The notes under the pieces: generated by a model
Seen by the model: only the letters and a program-made list of their open reading frames with translations
Told to the model about the DNA's origin: nothing
Database searches by the model: none
Source: Bacteroidota bacterium
GTDB taxonomy: Bacteria > Bacteroidota > Bacteroidia > NS11-12g > UBA955
Direction of reading: 5' to 3'
NCBI GenBank assembly: GCA_024103355.1
Contig: JAGFIU010000042.1
Location: forward strand, 54,402-118,401
Length of the DNA stretch: 64,000 nt
In this document: piece after piece, positions 53,861 through 62,150 of the stretch
Layout: the number at the start of each line of letters is the position of its first letter
How positions within the stretch are numbered: position 1 is the stretch's first letter
Made by a program: the position numbers and the translations under genes

Positions 53861-54802
53861 TTATAAACTTAATTCAGGATAAAGGATTTTGTTTTCTTTA
53901 CCCTCAAAGCATTTGACGAGGCTGGCTGTTGTGCTTTGTAATGCAACCATGAGTGGACTTTGTTTGCCGCCAATCCTTACATCGAGTGTAGGAATACCCA
54001 ATAATTCAAATTTGATTTCCTTGTTAATTTCATCTTTTATACCGGAATGAACTTTGAGCATTTTGCAAATTAACTCGTCCACAAAAGGACGATAAGGCTC
54101 CATAATATCGTCTGCCAAACAATAGGAGTTGTATTGATTTCTGTGATGTATTCCCAAAGTAGGCAACAGACCGCTGCCAACCAAAGCCCTGGCAGTACAG
54201 GCTCTCAGGATTGAATATCCGTAATTGAGCCAGAGATTAGGGTGTTCGCCTTCTCTGTCGCGTTTAAATCGCTTTTCTTCTCCAAATAAAAACTGCCAAT
54301 AATAGGCAGCAGCTCTTCCTTCATGATTCTCAGGGTCTCCGCTTCTCACTTGTCTTGCCATGTTATAAAGCATCTGTGGGTTGCCTTGCTTCTGTTTTTC
54401 AAGCAACACACCTTGATTGTTAATTTTCTGCTTGACCGTTTGTTGCCAAAGTTGTTTTTTGAGAGGTTGTGAGGACTCAATCTGATGCATAAAACGCTTT
54501 GCCTGCAAGGTGTTACCATCTAAATTCAGCAACATCCCCACGGGATGGTGTGTGTTGTCACATGTTATCATAGCAATGTTGTTATCAAGCAATTCTGCAA
54601 TAACAGATTGGGTAATGGTGATACGGCTATGGTCCAAAATTATCAGCCCGATATCTTCAATCGGAATACTTGCTTCCGCTTTCTTCTTAAATTTCTCATT
54701 GAGATTGTCATTTTGTTCAACCTCCGGAAGCCTTACAATCAACTGTTTATAACTGAGACTCAAATAAGCAGGATTGCCAAAATATAGCGTTCGTTTTATC
54801 AT
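53861..54802 (-). CDS. cas1: CRISPR-associated endonuclease Cas1 (type II)
   Basis: This 313-residue integrase of the adaptation complex has an N-terminal beta domain (GLIILDHSRITITQSVIAELLDNN) and a helical domain carrying the metal ligands (NHEGRAAAYYW, GIHHRNQYNSYCLADDIMEPYRP). It is type II length. The gene is separated from cas9 by the inserted transposase gene and followed closely by cas2. No csn2 or cas4 is present, which marks subtype II-C. Confidence 0.95.
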   Translation of the reverse strand: MIKRTLYFGNPAYLSLSYKQLIVRLPEVEQNDNLNEKFKKKAEASIPIEDIGLIILDHSRITITQSVIAELLDNNIAMITCDNTHHPVGMLLNLDGNTLQAKRFMHQIESSQPLKKQLWQQTVKQKINNQGVLLEKQKQGNPQMLYNMARQVRSGDPENHEGRAAAYYWQFLFGEEKRFKRDREGEHPNLWLNYGYSILRACTARALVGSGLLPTLGIHHRNQYNSYCLADDIMEPYRPFVDELICKMLKVHSGIKDEINKEIKFELLGIPTLDVRIGGKQSPLMVALQSTTASLVKCFEGKENKILYPELSL

Positions 54803-54854
54803 GGAATAAGATTATAATTAGTTCTAAAAAGGTAAGTCATCGAAATTTCAAACA

Positions 54855-55532
54855 TTAAATATGTTCTGAAATGAAAAAATTATCCTCCGCCCATTTCAAC
54901 GGATTATTAACGATGTAATTGGATATACGTTGATATGCCAAATCATTCCTGATAATATTATCATAAAATCGAGATTGCCATTCAAATTCATATCCCAAAC
55001 GGTGAGCATGTTTTGATACGGCAGATTTATAACTGCCTATGATTGAAGAAATGGAATTTTTGCCCTGATTTTGAAAACGGTTTTGCCCCATGGTTTTATC
55101 GGATTTGATGATATTGGAATTGATATTATGGATATTTGTCGGTTTGTTGTTATTCAAATTGATTACCGGATTAATATCATTTGTATCGGTTGTATCGGTT
55201 GTGGTGGTGGTGGTGGTGGGGACAACGCATGCGTTGTCCCCACCATTCACAAATTCATCATTCCCTGTCAATATCAATATTCCATGAATGTGATTGGGCA
55301 TTACGACAAATTCACCCAATTCAATATTTTTTGCATGGTTTTTTATTTCATACCACAATATATCGGCAATGGCACCAACGGTAGATAATCGAATTTTGCC
55401 GGTTTCAATTTCTCCAAAATAATGCAAACGGTTTTTGGTGCATATCGTAATAAAATAGGCACCGTCACGGGCATAATCCCATGTTTGTAAACGGATGGAT
55501 TCGTTACGGTATTTATTTTGGAGTTTTGACAT
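54855..55532 (-). CDS. REP-associated tyrosine transposase (RAYT, Y1/IS200-like) inserted in the cas operon
   Basis: This 225-residue HUH enzyme has YFITICTKNRLHYFG near the start, the HUH motif MPNHIHGILI (His81, His83) and a C-terminal WQSRFYDNIIRND with the candidate nucleophile Tyr190, then YIVNNPLKW. Between HUH and Tyr lies a low-complexity insert (~95-165) with a Thr run coded by a GTG repeat (plus strand) and many Asn. The DNA of the insert contains a perfect 32-bp palindrome (55214-55245). RAYTs are single-copy domesticated transposases that act on REP palindromes. It sits 23 bp after cas9 and 52 bp before cas1, on the same strand. No flanking repeats of an insertion sequence are visible. 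Confidence 0.9.
   Translation of the reverse strand: MSKLQNKYRNESIRLQTWDYARDGAYFITICTKNRLHYFGEIETGKIRLSTVGAIADILWYEIKNHAKNIELGEFVVMPNHIHGILILTGNDEFVNGGDNACVVPTTTTTTTDTTDTNDINPVINLNNNKPTNIHNINSNIIKSDKTMGQNRFQNQGKNSISSIIGSYKSAVSKHAHRLGYEFEWQSRFYDNIIRNDLAYQRISNYIVNNPLKWAEDNFFISEHI
55214..55245. repeat. Perfect 32-bp palindrome inside the RAYT gene (REP-like)
   Basis: The core GACAACGCATGCGTTGTC is an exact inverted repeat, and the symmetry continues outwards through GGGG/CCCC and TGGT/ACCA to 32 bp. It is flanked by a GTG microsatellite (about 55198-55217). It codes for residues ~97-107 of the RAYT. I found no second copy in this window. Confidence 0.85.
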
Positions 55533-55555
55533 TAATGATAAAAATATCTGAATAA

Positions 55556-58500
55556 CTAATACTCCCCAACACTTACAATATCTCCCAAATGATTAGTACG
55601 GACTTTTATAATTTTATCTAAACCATTGGAACTCCTGAAATCTCGCCATGTTGTTCCTCTTATGTTTAGTGAGAAGTCAGCTACTGTTGTCTCCAGATGA
55701 TGTCTAAAAACATAATTTTTAAAAGTAAACTTCTGCACCCTAAATAAATTCTTACTGATTGCTTTCTTATTCTTTGGGTCTAATAAATCTATTTCACATG
55801 GATTAAAACCGTCTTCTTCATTTGGAAACACAAAGAGTTCATTTTGTTTCATGGTGAATAAGAACTGCCAGCCATCATCTCGTTTATAGGCTTTGTCGAT
55901 AACAGGCAAACCTTGATTTACCCGTTCCACCGCTTCAAAGAATGAAACTACATTTTCCTGTAGATTGCCCTTTTCATCCCGATAAATTGCTACATGATGG
56001 TTGTTACCGGTGCTTACAAAATCGGTAGGGGTTTTATTTCCGTTATCATCCAAAATAAATTTACCGAAATGGTCTTTTTTATAGTGCAAAACCTCAGCAT
56101 TGCTCACTCCTGAGATTTTTACTCTTTTGATAGCAATCCCTTTCTCTATGTTGAGCCAAATCGGGTTACTGTCTAAATCGGAGAATGCTTTTTTTGCTTC
56201 ACCACCATATTCTTTCAGCCGTACTTTTAATTTTCTTTTTATTCCTTCATCTAAAACTTTATCAATCAATTTTTCGTCCTTGAAATTGTCTGGATTAACA
56301 TCCTTCCGAATTGAAAAATCTTCTTCCAACCAAACGATTTTGACCGATTCAGGGATTGATTTTGATTTTGTATCGTCAAGATAAATTGGATTTTTGCTTA
56401 ATGTATTTTTCCCTCCAAACGCTTTTTTGGGGTCATTTTCGTTTTCTATTAAGCGTTCTAAAAGTAGTTTTTGATAGAGAGGATTAGCCACTTTAGCAAT
56501 CATTTCTTGGTCGAATTTCGGTCCTATCTTTTCTTCTTTTTGATTGTAATAATGGTACTTCCCGTAAACAGTTTCTTTATGCAACTGACCTCTTGGAGTT
56601 AATACTACTTGAGGCTTATCTTTTCCTGCAATCGTATTCTTGTTTTTGGTAACTACCTTATTCTTTGCCTTATGCGAAACAATCACACTTTCCAAATGTT
56701 CTTTAGCCACTTGACGGAAGTTTTTGATAGGTAATTTGAATATTAAATTACCTTCATCATCCCTAAATAATTCTTTAGCTTCAATTCCTTTTACATCATT
56801 GGTACTCAGTCTTAAATCAGAAGTTCCTTGGGAGTTTTTGATTCTGTTTTGCCCGCCTTCCTCCGTTCTGGCATTGAGATTATTCAGGTATTGGATAAAA
56901 CTCTTTTTGGTAAAAGCAATGGTTAACGCATCCATAGCATGATGGCGATGGTCATTCCTTTTCGTCCAGTCTTTGATTACTTCTACCTTTTGTTCATATT
57001 TTCTCTCTTCCATTTCAGTCAGCCCTAAAGCACGGTATTTAGGAAGATTGAGTTCCTTCATAATATTAACCAAGCCCCAATCTTCTCTCAATCTATCGGT
57101 AATGCTACCACTTGTAGGAGTGACTACTCTCGTAATTTCAAACAAGATTTCTTTTGCTTTTTTTGCGATATACTGACTGTCTCTCAAATCTCTTTCCACA
57201 AAGCCTTCGCCTATTTCTGTAGCTCTTTTTAAAAGTTTCTCTTTTTTTGCTTTGTTAATCACCTTGTTAATAAATAAGGTTTCAATTCTCGAAATAAAAT
57301 CATTTAGTTTTTCAGTTCCATAATCTGCTTCAATATAATCATAAGCAGTACGATTTCCTTTCCTTAAATTTTCATCTCTATAAACAATAGTTTTATTTGA
57401 AAAACTATCGTCAAATAATCGTGATTGAGGAATGATGTGCTCAATGTCTATTTCTTTGCTAAATAATTTTTCTTTCGGAATATAGGTGTCGGTATATAAA
57501 TCCTTATACCCATTAAAACTCAATTCCTCGTATAGTTTATAACGAATGATATCATTTCTTGTTGGGTTTGCAAGGCCAAATTCAGATTGTAAAATTTTGT
57601 AAATTTTCTCATGTTGAATTTTTGCTGCGTTGATATTGGTAGTCATCTCAGCTCTTTCTTTGGCGTTTTTCTTTAACTCCCGAGCCAATTCAATTCGAAT
57701 TTCATCAAAATGAAAGTTTCGTTCTTTTCCCTCTTTTTCTAATTTATCATTTTCTTTTTCAATTAGTGTATTGACCACATTAATCATTTGATTGAGAATC
57801 TTTTCAACCACAGGATTTCTCAAACTGTTCTTTTTGAGTAGCTCTAATTTGGATTTTAGTTCTCTACTTTCAATTTCTTCTTTGGTTAAAGAATGTTTGG
57901 AATGACGATAGCCTGCTAATTCACAGGCTGTGCTATAATTATTTTCTTTGATATGAGGGAAAATCTTACGGATGGCTTTTGTGGATAAGCTTCCGTAATC
58001 ATCCTGAAAGGTAACATTGGCTAATATTCTGGCGTGTTCAGGTTTGAAACCAAATTTTTGACAAAGTTGCTTTTTCAAACCAATATTTTCACTTCCGTAT
58101 AACAGCACATCTTCTGCACTGTATTTCTTGGTGTCATCTTCGGCAGAATACAACAGATGCCATAACTGATAAGCCGGTTGTTTTTCAAAATCCTTTCCTT
58201 CAAGCAAGGCATCAAATTCTAATATTTGAGTATTGATTCCTAATACTTCAAATATTTGTTTAACCATGTCTTTAATTTCGGCAACAGGTGTTTTTAGTTT
58301 AGCAATATCAATGTTGTCTTCATCTGATAATTTTAATAAATCTTCGTTGTATCCTTCAATTTCAAGAATCTTTAGAAAAGCATTATACAAAGCCTGATTG
58401 GTTCGGTTACCTTCTAAGCCTTCTTTGTAGTTGATTTCCCATTCTTTTGGTTTATAACCCATAATCTCGATGATTTGGTCTGACTTTAAATTGCCTTTCA

Positions 58501-59920
58501 GATTCAACTCTTCGAAAATAAATTCTTTGGCTTCCAAGCTTAAATCAAAAACCTCTTTTTCTTCTTCAAATAACGATGGTTGAGTATCGGTAACTTTTCT
58601 TTTTCGGGTTCCTTTTTTCTTTACTTCTACATTGTTTAGAATTTGCCATATCTTAAATTCCTGAAATAAAGGCGAGGATTTGGGAACCACTCTTGGTCCT
58701 ATTTCTTTTTCTTTTCCATCTATAACAACCTTTTTACTTTCAAGTTCACACAAAGAAATCAATCCCTTTTGAGATTTTAATTTTCGTTGGTAAAAAATAA
58801 TTACATCTCGTATTTCTTCTTTTAGGGTTTCGGTTAAAACCGGATGAAACTTGGCTTGAGTTTCCCATATTTTTTCAAATTCATCCAAATAATCCTGGCG
58901 ATAAAAAACCTGGTTTTTAAGCGATGCGTGTCTGTTTTCTTGTAATTGTTTATAAAGATTTTGACCAACAGTTTCTTTATTAAAGTACAGTTTTTTACTT
59001 CGGTCAGAAATTGCCCCTAAATAGCCACTTGAATTATTTAGATTATTATTAATCTCAGTAAGTACGAATGCGACTTCTTCTTTTTCTAATTTTTGAAAAA
59101 TGGCTTCACTTCGCCATTTATAAGCTTGTATTTTTTTGAGTGTTCTATTATCAAATTTAGTTGCAAATTTATTTTTGAAACTGTCCTCAAAGTTTTTTAT
59201 ATCGGCTGTATTAAACTTATATTTATTCCAGAATGCTGCAGAAGTAGCCCGTTGTCCTTTCCCTTTAATTTCCTCATAAAAATCATCCGTTAAAATATCC
59301 GGGTAAAATTGTTTTTGAAAATTCCATACCTTATCAAATTCAGCTTGTAAATCAGAGCGATAAAAATCAGGTATTGCTTTAATCCCTTTTTCATAATTCT
59401 GAAAAACCAATTGCCCGGGTGTCATTTTTTCTTCATAAAGTCTTTTTGCAATACCCATTCCGTCTATTGCCTGACCTTCTTCTTCATTTTTTGCTTTTCT
59501 ACTACTTTTATAGCCTCGCTTTTTATTAATAGCTAAAAGGACGCGTGCTAATTCATCCAATTCTATTTTTTCAGAAGCTGATTTTGCCCTTAATTTCCAA
59601 GTTTCAAAGGTAGTACTCTTGCCATCTTCTGTCAGTTTTGAATCTTTATCAATAATTCCTTCTTTTTTGAGAATTTCAATTAAATTTTCTCTACGCAATT
59701 GATAGCGATCCAAATTTCTTCTAGCACCTCTTTTTAGCGTTCTGTCTGCATTGGTTGTTATAGGTTTCCCTTTTTCAAAATTGGTTTGTTCATCAACCGT
59801 AAGGGGATTAACCCTTACACCAATCTGATTTATTTTTGAATCTTCTATTCTCTCTCCTTCTGTTACATAAGCCCACCCGATGCTATTTGTGCCAAGGTCT
59901 AATCCTAATATCTTTTTCAT
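55556..59920 (-). CDS. cas9: Type II-C CRISPR RNA-guided endonuclease Cas9
   Basis: The 1454 residues are long for II-C but usual for Bacteroidota. RuvC-I carries Asp8 (LGLDLGTNSIGWAYV). An arginine-rich bridge helix follows (LKRGARRNLDRYQLRRENL). RuvC-II carries Glu744 (RIELARE). HNH carries His828 (DIEHIIPQSRLF) with Asn842 and Asn851. RuvC-III carries His993/His994 and Asp997 (HHAMDALTIAF). Both nuclease sites are intact, so it should cut both DNA strands. It is the first gene of the cas9-RAYT-cas1-cas2 run and is divergent from the tracrRNA. Confidence 0.98.
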   Translation of the reverse strand: MKKILGLDLGTNSIGWAYVTEGERIEDSKINQIGVRVNPLTVDEQTNFEKGKPITTNADRTLKRGARRNLDRYQLRRENLIEILKKEGIIDKDSKLTEDGKSTTFETWKLRAKSASEKIELDELARVLLAINKKRGYKSSRKAKNEEEGQAIDGMGIAKRLYEEKMTPGQLVFQNYEKGIKAIPDFYRSDLQAEFDKVWNFQKQFYPDILTDDFYEEIKGKGQRATSAAFWNKYKFNTADIKNFEDSFKNKFATKFDNRTLKKIQAYKWRSEAIFQKLEKEEVAFVLTEINNNLNNSSGYLGAISDRSKKLYFNKETVGQNLYKQLQENRHASLKNQVFYRQDYLDEFEKIWETQAKFHPVLTETLKEEIRDVIIFYQRKLKSQKGLISLCELESKKVVIDGKEKEIGPRVVPKSSPLFQEFKIWQILNNVEVKKKGTRKRKVTDTQPSLFEEEKEVFDLSLEAKEFIFEELNLKGNLKSDQIIEIMGYKPKEWEINYKEGLEGNRTNQALYNAFLKILEIEGYNEDLLKLSDEDNIDIAKLKTPVAEIKDMVKQIFEVLGINTQILEFDALLEGKDFEKQPAYQLWHLLYSAEDDTKKYSAEDVLLYGSENIGLKKQLCQKFGFKPEHARILANVTFQDDYGSLSTKAIRKIFPHIKENNYSTACELAGYRHSKHSLTKEEIESRELKSKLELLKKNSLRNPVVEKILNQMINVVNTLIEKENDKLEKEGKERNFHFDEIRIELARELKKNAKERAEMTTNINAAKIQHEKIYKILQSEFGLANPTRNDIIRYKLYEELSFNGYKDLYTDTYIPKEKLFSKEIDIEHIIPQSRLFDDSFSNKTIVYRDENLRKGNRTAYDYIEADYGTEKLNDFISRIETLFINKVINKAKKEKLLKRATEIGEGFVERDLRDSQYIAKKAKEILFEITRVVTPTSGSITDRLREDWGLVNIMKELNLPKYRALGLTEMEERKYEQKVEVIKDWTKRNDHRHHAMDALTIAFTKKSFIQYLNNLNARTEEGGQNRIKNSQGTSDLRLSTNDVKGIEAKELFRDDEGNLIFKLPIKNFRQVAKEHLESVIVSHKAKNKVVTKNKNTIAGKDKPQVVLTPRGQLHKETVYGKYHYYNQKEEKIGPKFDQEMIAKVANPLYQKLLLERLIENENDPKKAFGGKNTLSKNPIYLDDTKSKSIPESVKIVWLEEDFSIRKDVNPDNFKDEKLIDKVLDEGIKRKLKVRLKEYGGEAKKAFSDLDSNPIWLNIEKGIAIKRVKISGVSNAEVLHYKKDHFGKFILDDNGNKTPTDFVSTGNNHHVAIYRDEKGNLQENVVSFFEAVERVNQGLPVIDKAYKRDDGWQFLFTMKQNELFVFPNEEDGFNPCEIDLLDPKNKKAISKNLFRVQKFTFKNYVFRHHLETTVADFSLNIRGTTWRDFRSSNGLDKIIKVRTNHLGDIVSVGEY

Positions 59921-59942
59921 AAAAACAATTTTTTTAATAAGC

Positions 59943-59972
59943 GTTGCAAATAACGAAAAATGTATAGTTTTG
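59943..59972 (+). promoter_or_regulatory. Promoter of the tracrRNA (GTTG - 18 bp - TAGTTTTG)
   Basis: GTTG at 59943-59946 and TAGTTTTG at 59965-59972 have the same spacing as in the CRISPR repeats. The predicted start near 59978-59980 coincides with the first base of the anti-repeat. The cas9 promoter must overlap this region on the other strand. Confidence 0.65.
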
Positions 59973-59976
59973 CCAA

Positions 59977-60093
59977 ACGAATTTAAAGCAAATCACAATA
60001 AGGATTATTCCGTTGTGGAAAGTAAGGTTTACAAAGCATACAGATAGAAAACTAATATAAACACGAATACAGCCCCGTAAAAGGGGCTTTTTT
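59977..60093 (+). ncRNA. tracrRNA
   Basis: Positions 59977-59998 match the reverse complement of repeat positions 2-23 at 21 of 22 bases (anti-repeat). The AATAAGG-ATTATTCCG stretch follows, with a short GGA/TCC hairpin; this resembles the start of other II-C tracrRNA tails. The RNA ends in the terminator at 60071. The length would be about 115 nt. It guides crRNA maturation and Cas9 loading. Confidence 0.88.
60071..60093 (+). terminator. Terminator of the tracrRNA
   Basis: AGCCCC (60071-60076) pairs with GGGGCT (60083-60088) around GTAAAA, followed by T residues. Confidence 0.88.
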
Positions 60094-60140
60094 ATTGATT
60101 GTATGTTGATAAATAGTTTGTTTTATTATGGGTTTATTTA

Positions 60141-60170
60141 TTGTACTTTCACCTCTTATTTGTACCTTTG
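60141..60170 (+). promoter_or_regulatory. Promoter of the mobile-element gene block
   Basis: TTG at 60141-60143 and TACCTTTG at 60163-60170 with a 19-bp gap. The transcript would start near 60177 and run into the palindromic operator-like site at 60179. Confidence 0.5.
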
Positions 60171-60178
60171 TAGTGCGG

Positions 60179-60200
60179 TTTTGTACTTCGAGGTACGAAA
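60179..60200. promoter_or_regulatory. Operator-like inverted repeat at the element promoter
   Basis: TTTTGTACTTCG is nearly mirrored by CGAGGTACGAAAA, with GTAC half-sites six bases apart, right at the predicted transcription start. It could bind the HTH or Arm-type protein of the element; this is inference. Confidence 0.4.
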
Positions 60201-60231
60201 AAGCGTTTAATAAATTGAAATACAATAAGAT

Positions 60232-60612
60232 ATGCCTACAAAAATCAAATTAAGACAGCGACCAATTAAGGACGGACGGGAAAGCCTGTATTTTGATATT
60301 TACCCACCGATTTTTAACCCTATTACCGGAAAAGAAAGCAGACGGGAATTTTTAAACCTGTATATCTATTCCAACCCTCAAACCAAAGAACAGGCAGAAC
60401 ACAATACAACCACCTTGCAAATAGCAAATGAAGTATTACAGGAAAAACAGGAACTTTTGAAACAAGGTAAATATGAGTTTACACCCGAACAGCCTATTAA
60501 AGTTTCATTCAAAGAAGTTGAGCGAAAGAACAGCAACAAAGATTTTTTGATTGACTTATTACAACAAGTCCGAAACATTGAAAAGCAGATTTTAAACCAA
60601 CTTCAAAACTGA
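60232..60612 (+). CDS. Stand-alone Arm-type DNA-binding domain protein, paralogue of the integrase N-terminus
   Basis: The first ~85 of 126 residues (MPTKIKLRQRPIKDGRESLY..., YPPIFNPITG, RREFLNLYIY) align with the start of the integrase at 61002 (MATKVKLRQRAISGNRQSLY..., RREFLGLYLF) at roughly half identity. The tail has no SAM-like or catalytic domain; it ends in a short coiled coil (FLIDLLQQVRNIEKQIL). It could be a regulator competing for arm sites, an excision factor, or a remnant of a duplicated integrase. The next gene starts 5 bp later. Confidence 0.7.
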   Translation: MPTKIKLRQRPIKDGRESLYFDIYPPIFNPITGKESRREFLNLYIYSNPQTKEQAEHNTTTLQIANEVLQEKQELLKQGKYEFTPEQPIKVSFKEVERKNSNKDFLIDLLQQVRNIEKQILNQLQN

Positions 60613-60616
60613 AACT

Positions 60617-60949
60617 ATGCCGTACAAATGGAAACCCACTAAAGAACAAAAGCGTGAATTTGCTGAACGTATGGCAACCGATACAGCATACAGCGAAGCA
60701 TACCACCAACGTAAAGAGCAAAGAGCCGAAAAAAGGCGTTCAAATTCAAAGTTTGACTACCAAACCGCAGGGGGCGAATACATACCCACAGAAAGCCAAA
60801 ATAAAGCAGCGTTTGAGTTGCTGAACCTCAACCCCACACCCGAACAAAAAGAAGCCTGTAATATGGTTTTGTATGGCTATTCCTGTAAAGAGAAAGTACA
60901 CCACGATTTTATACACCTCATCAATGAGTACATACGGAACAAAAAATAA
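60617..60949 (+). CDS. Small charged protein of the mobile element, function unknown
   Basis: The 110 residues begin with a Lys/Arg/Glu-rich helical stretch (WKPTKEQKREFAERMATDTAYSEAYHQRKEQRAEKRR), followed by a more ordered C-terminal half (PTPEQKEACNMVLYGYSCKEKVHHDFIHLINEYIR). No family is recognised. The tight spacing after the Arm-type gene suggests co-expression. Confidence 0.6.
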   Translation: MPYKWKPTKEQKREFAERMATDTAYSEAYHQRKEQRAEKRRSNSKFDYQTAGGEYIPTESQNKAAFELLNLNPTPEQKEACNMVLYGYSCKEKVHHDFIHLINEYIRNKK

Positions 60950-61001
60950 AGTTTGTTCAGAGAGTAACAAAAGTAACTTTAGTAACTAAGCATAAAAGAC
61001 A

Positions 61002-62129
61002 ATGGCAACAAAAGTAAAATTAAGACAAAGGGCAATTTCAGGGAACAGGCAAAGTTTGTATTTAGATTTTTACCCACCGATACCACACCCCGAAACAGGC
61101 GAACCCACACGAAGGGAATTTTTAGGGCTATACCTATTTGATAAACCTAAAAACCCATTTGACAAGCAAAGCAACAAAGAAACTTTGCAACTGGCTGAAA
61201 ACATAAGGGCGAAACGTCAAATTGAAATACAGGCAGGGAATTACGGGTTTCTAAATACAAAGCTGAAAGCAGAAACCGACTTTGTACAATACTTCAAACA
61301 GATAGTTGAAACTAAAACAGGTGGTAATAAAAACGGTTGGCAAACAGCCTTTAATTACTTTGAAATGTTCACAGGGGGCAAACTTACCCTTTCAAACCTG
61401 AATGAAAACCTTTGTAATGATTTTCGGGAATACCTTTTAACAGCCAAACGCCAAAGGGGTATTCAAAGCGAACAGATTACCCAAAGTTCAGCCCGTGCCT
61501 ATTACAATAAGTTCAAAGCTGCATTGAAACAGGCATACAAAAAGGGTTTGATTGAAAAGGATTTAAGCACCCGTATTGACGGCATAAGCGAACCCGAAGT
61601 ACAACGGGAATACTTAACACTTGAACAATTACAAGCCCTTGTAAATACGCCTTGTTCTATTCCACTACTCAAAAACGCTGCAATATTTTCAGCCCTTACA
61701 GGATTGAGATTTTCAGATATTTCAAAACTGGTTTGGAGCGAAGTACAATACAGCGAACTGGAGGGGTATTTTTTACAGTTCAGGCAAAAGAAAACCAAAG
61801 GCGTTGAGGTTTTGCCAATTTCAGAACAAGCGTTTAAACTATTGGGCGAACGCAAAGAACCCACCGAACAAGTATTTAAAGGTTTGATTTATTCAGCGTA
61901 TTTGAATGTACACCTAAAGCAATGGATTTTAAGAGCCGGAATAACTAAAGATATAACCTTTCATTGTTTTCGCCACACGTTCGCAACCTTGCAACTTTCA
62001 CACGGTACAGACATTTACACCGTTTCCAAAATGTTAGGACATAGGGAACTAAAAACCACACAGATATACGCTAAAATTGTGGACGAAAGCAAACGTAAAG
62101 CAGCCGACAAAATTAAATTAGATATGTAA
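61002..62129 (+). CDS. Tyrosine recombinase/integrase of the mobile element
   Basis: The 375 residues comprise an N-terminal Arm DNA-binding domain (~1-90), a SAM-like core-binding domain (~95-195) and a catalytic domain with Arg236 (LTGLRFSDI), His321 and Arg324 (HCFRH), His347 (GHRELKTTQIY) and nucleophile Tyr356. All catalytic residues are present, so it should be active. The ATG is preceded by CATAAAAGACA, and a near copy of this leader precedes the next gene. Confidence 0.95.
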   Translation: MATKVKLRQRAISGNRQSLYLDFYPPIPHPETGEPTRREFLGLYLFDKPKNPFDKQSNKETLQLAENIRAKRQIEIQAGNYGFLNTKLKAETDFVQYFKQIVETKTGGNKNGWQTAFNYFEMFTGGKLTLSNLNENLCNDFREYLLTAKRQRGIQSEQITQSSARAYYNKFKAALKQAYKKGLIEKDLSTRIDGISEPEVQREYLTLEQLQALVNTPCSIPLLKNAAIFSALTGLRFSDISKLVWSEVQYSELEGYFLQFRQKKTKGVEVLPISEQAFKLLGERKEPTEQVFKGLIYSAYLNVHLKQWILRAGITKDITFHCFRHTFATLQLSHGTDIYTVSKMLGHRELKTTQIYAKIVDESKRKAADKIKLDM

Positions 62130-62150
62130 CCACCTAAAGCATAAAGGACA

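Noticed and set aside
55556..59920. Cas9 inactivated by mutation, given the inserted transposase
   Set aside because: RuvC (Asp8, Glu744, His993/994, Asp997) and HNH (His828, Asn842, Asn851) residues are all present and the frame is uninterrupted.
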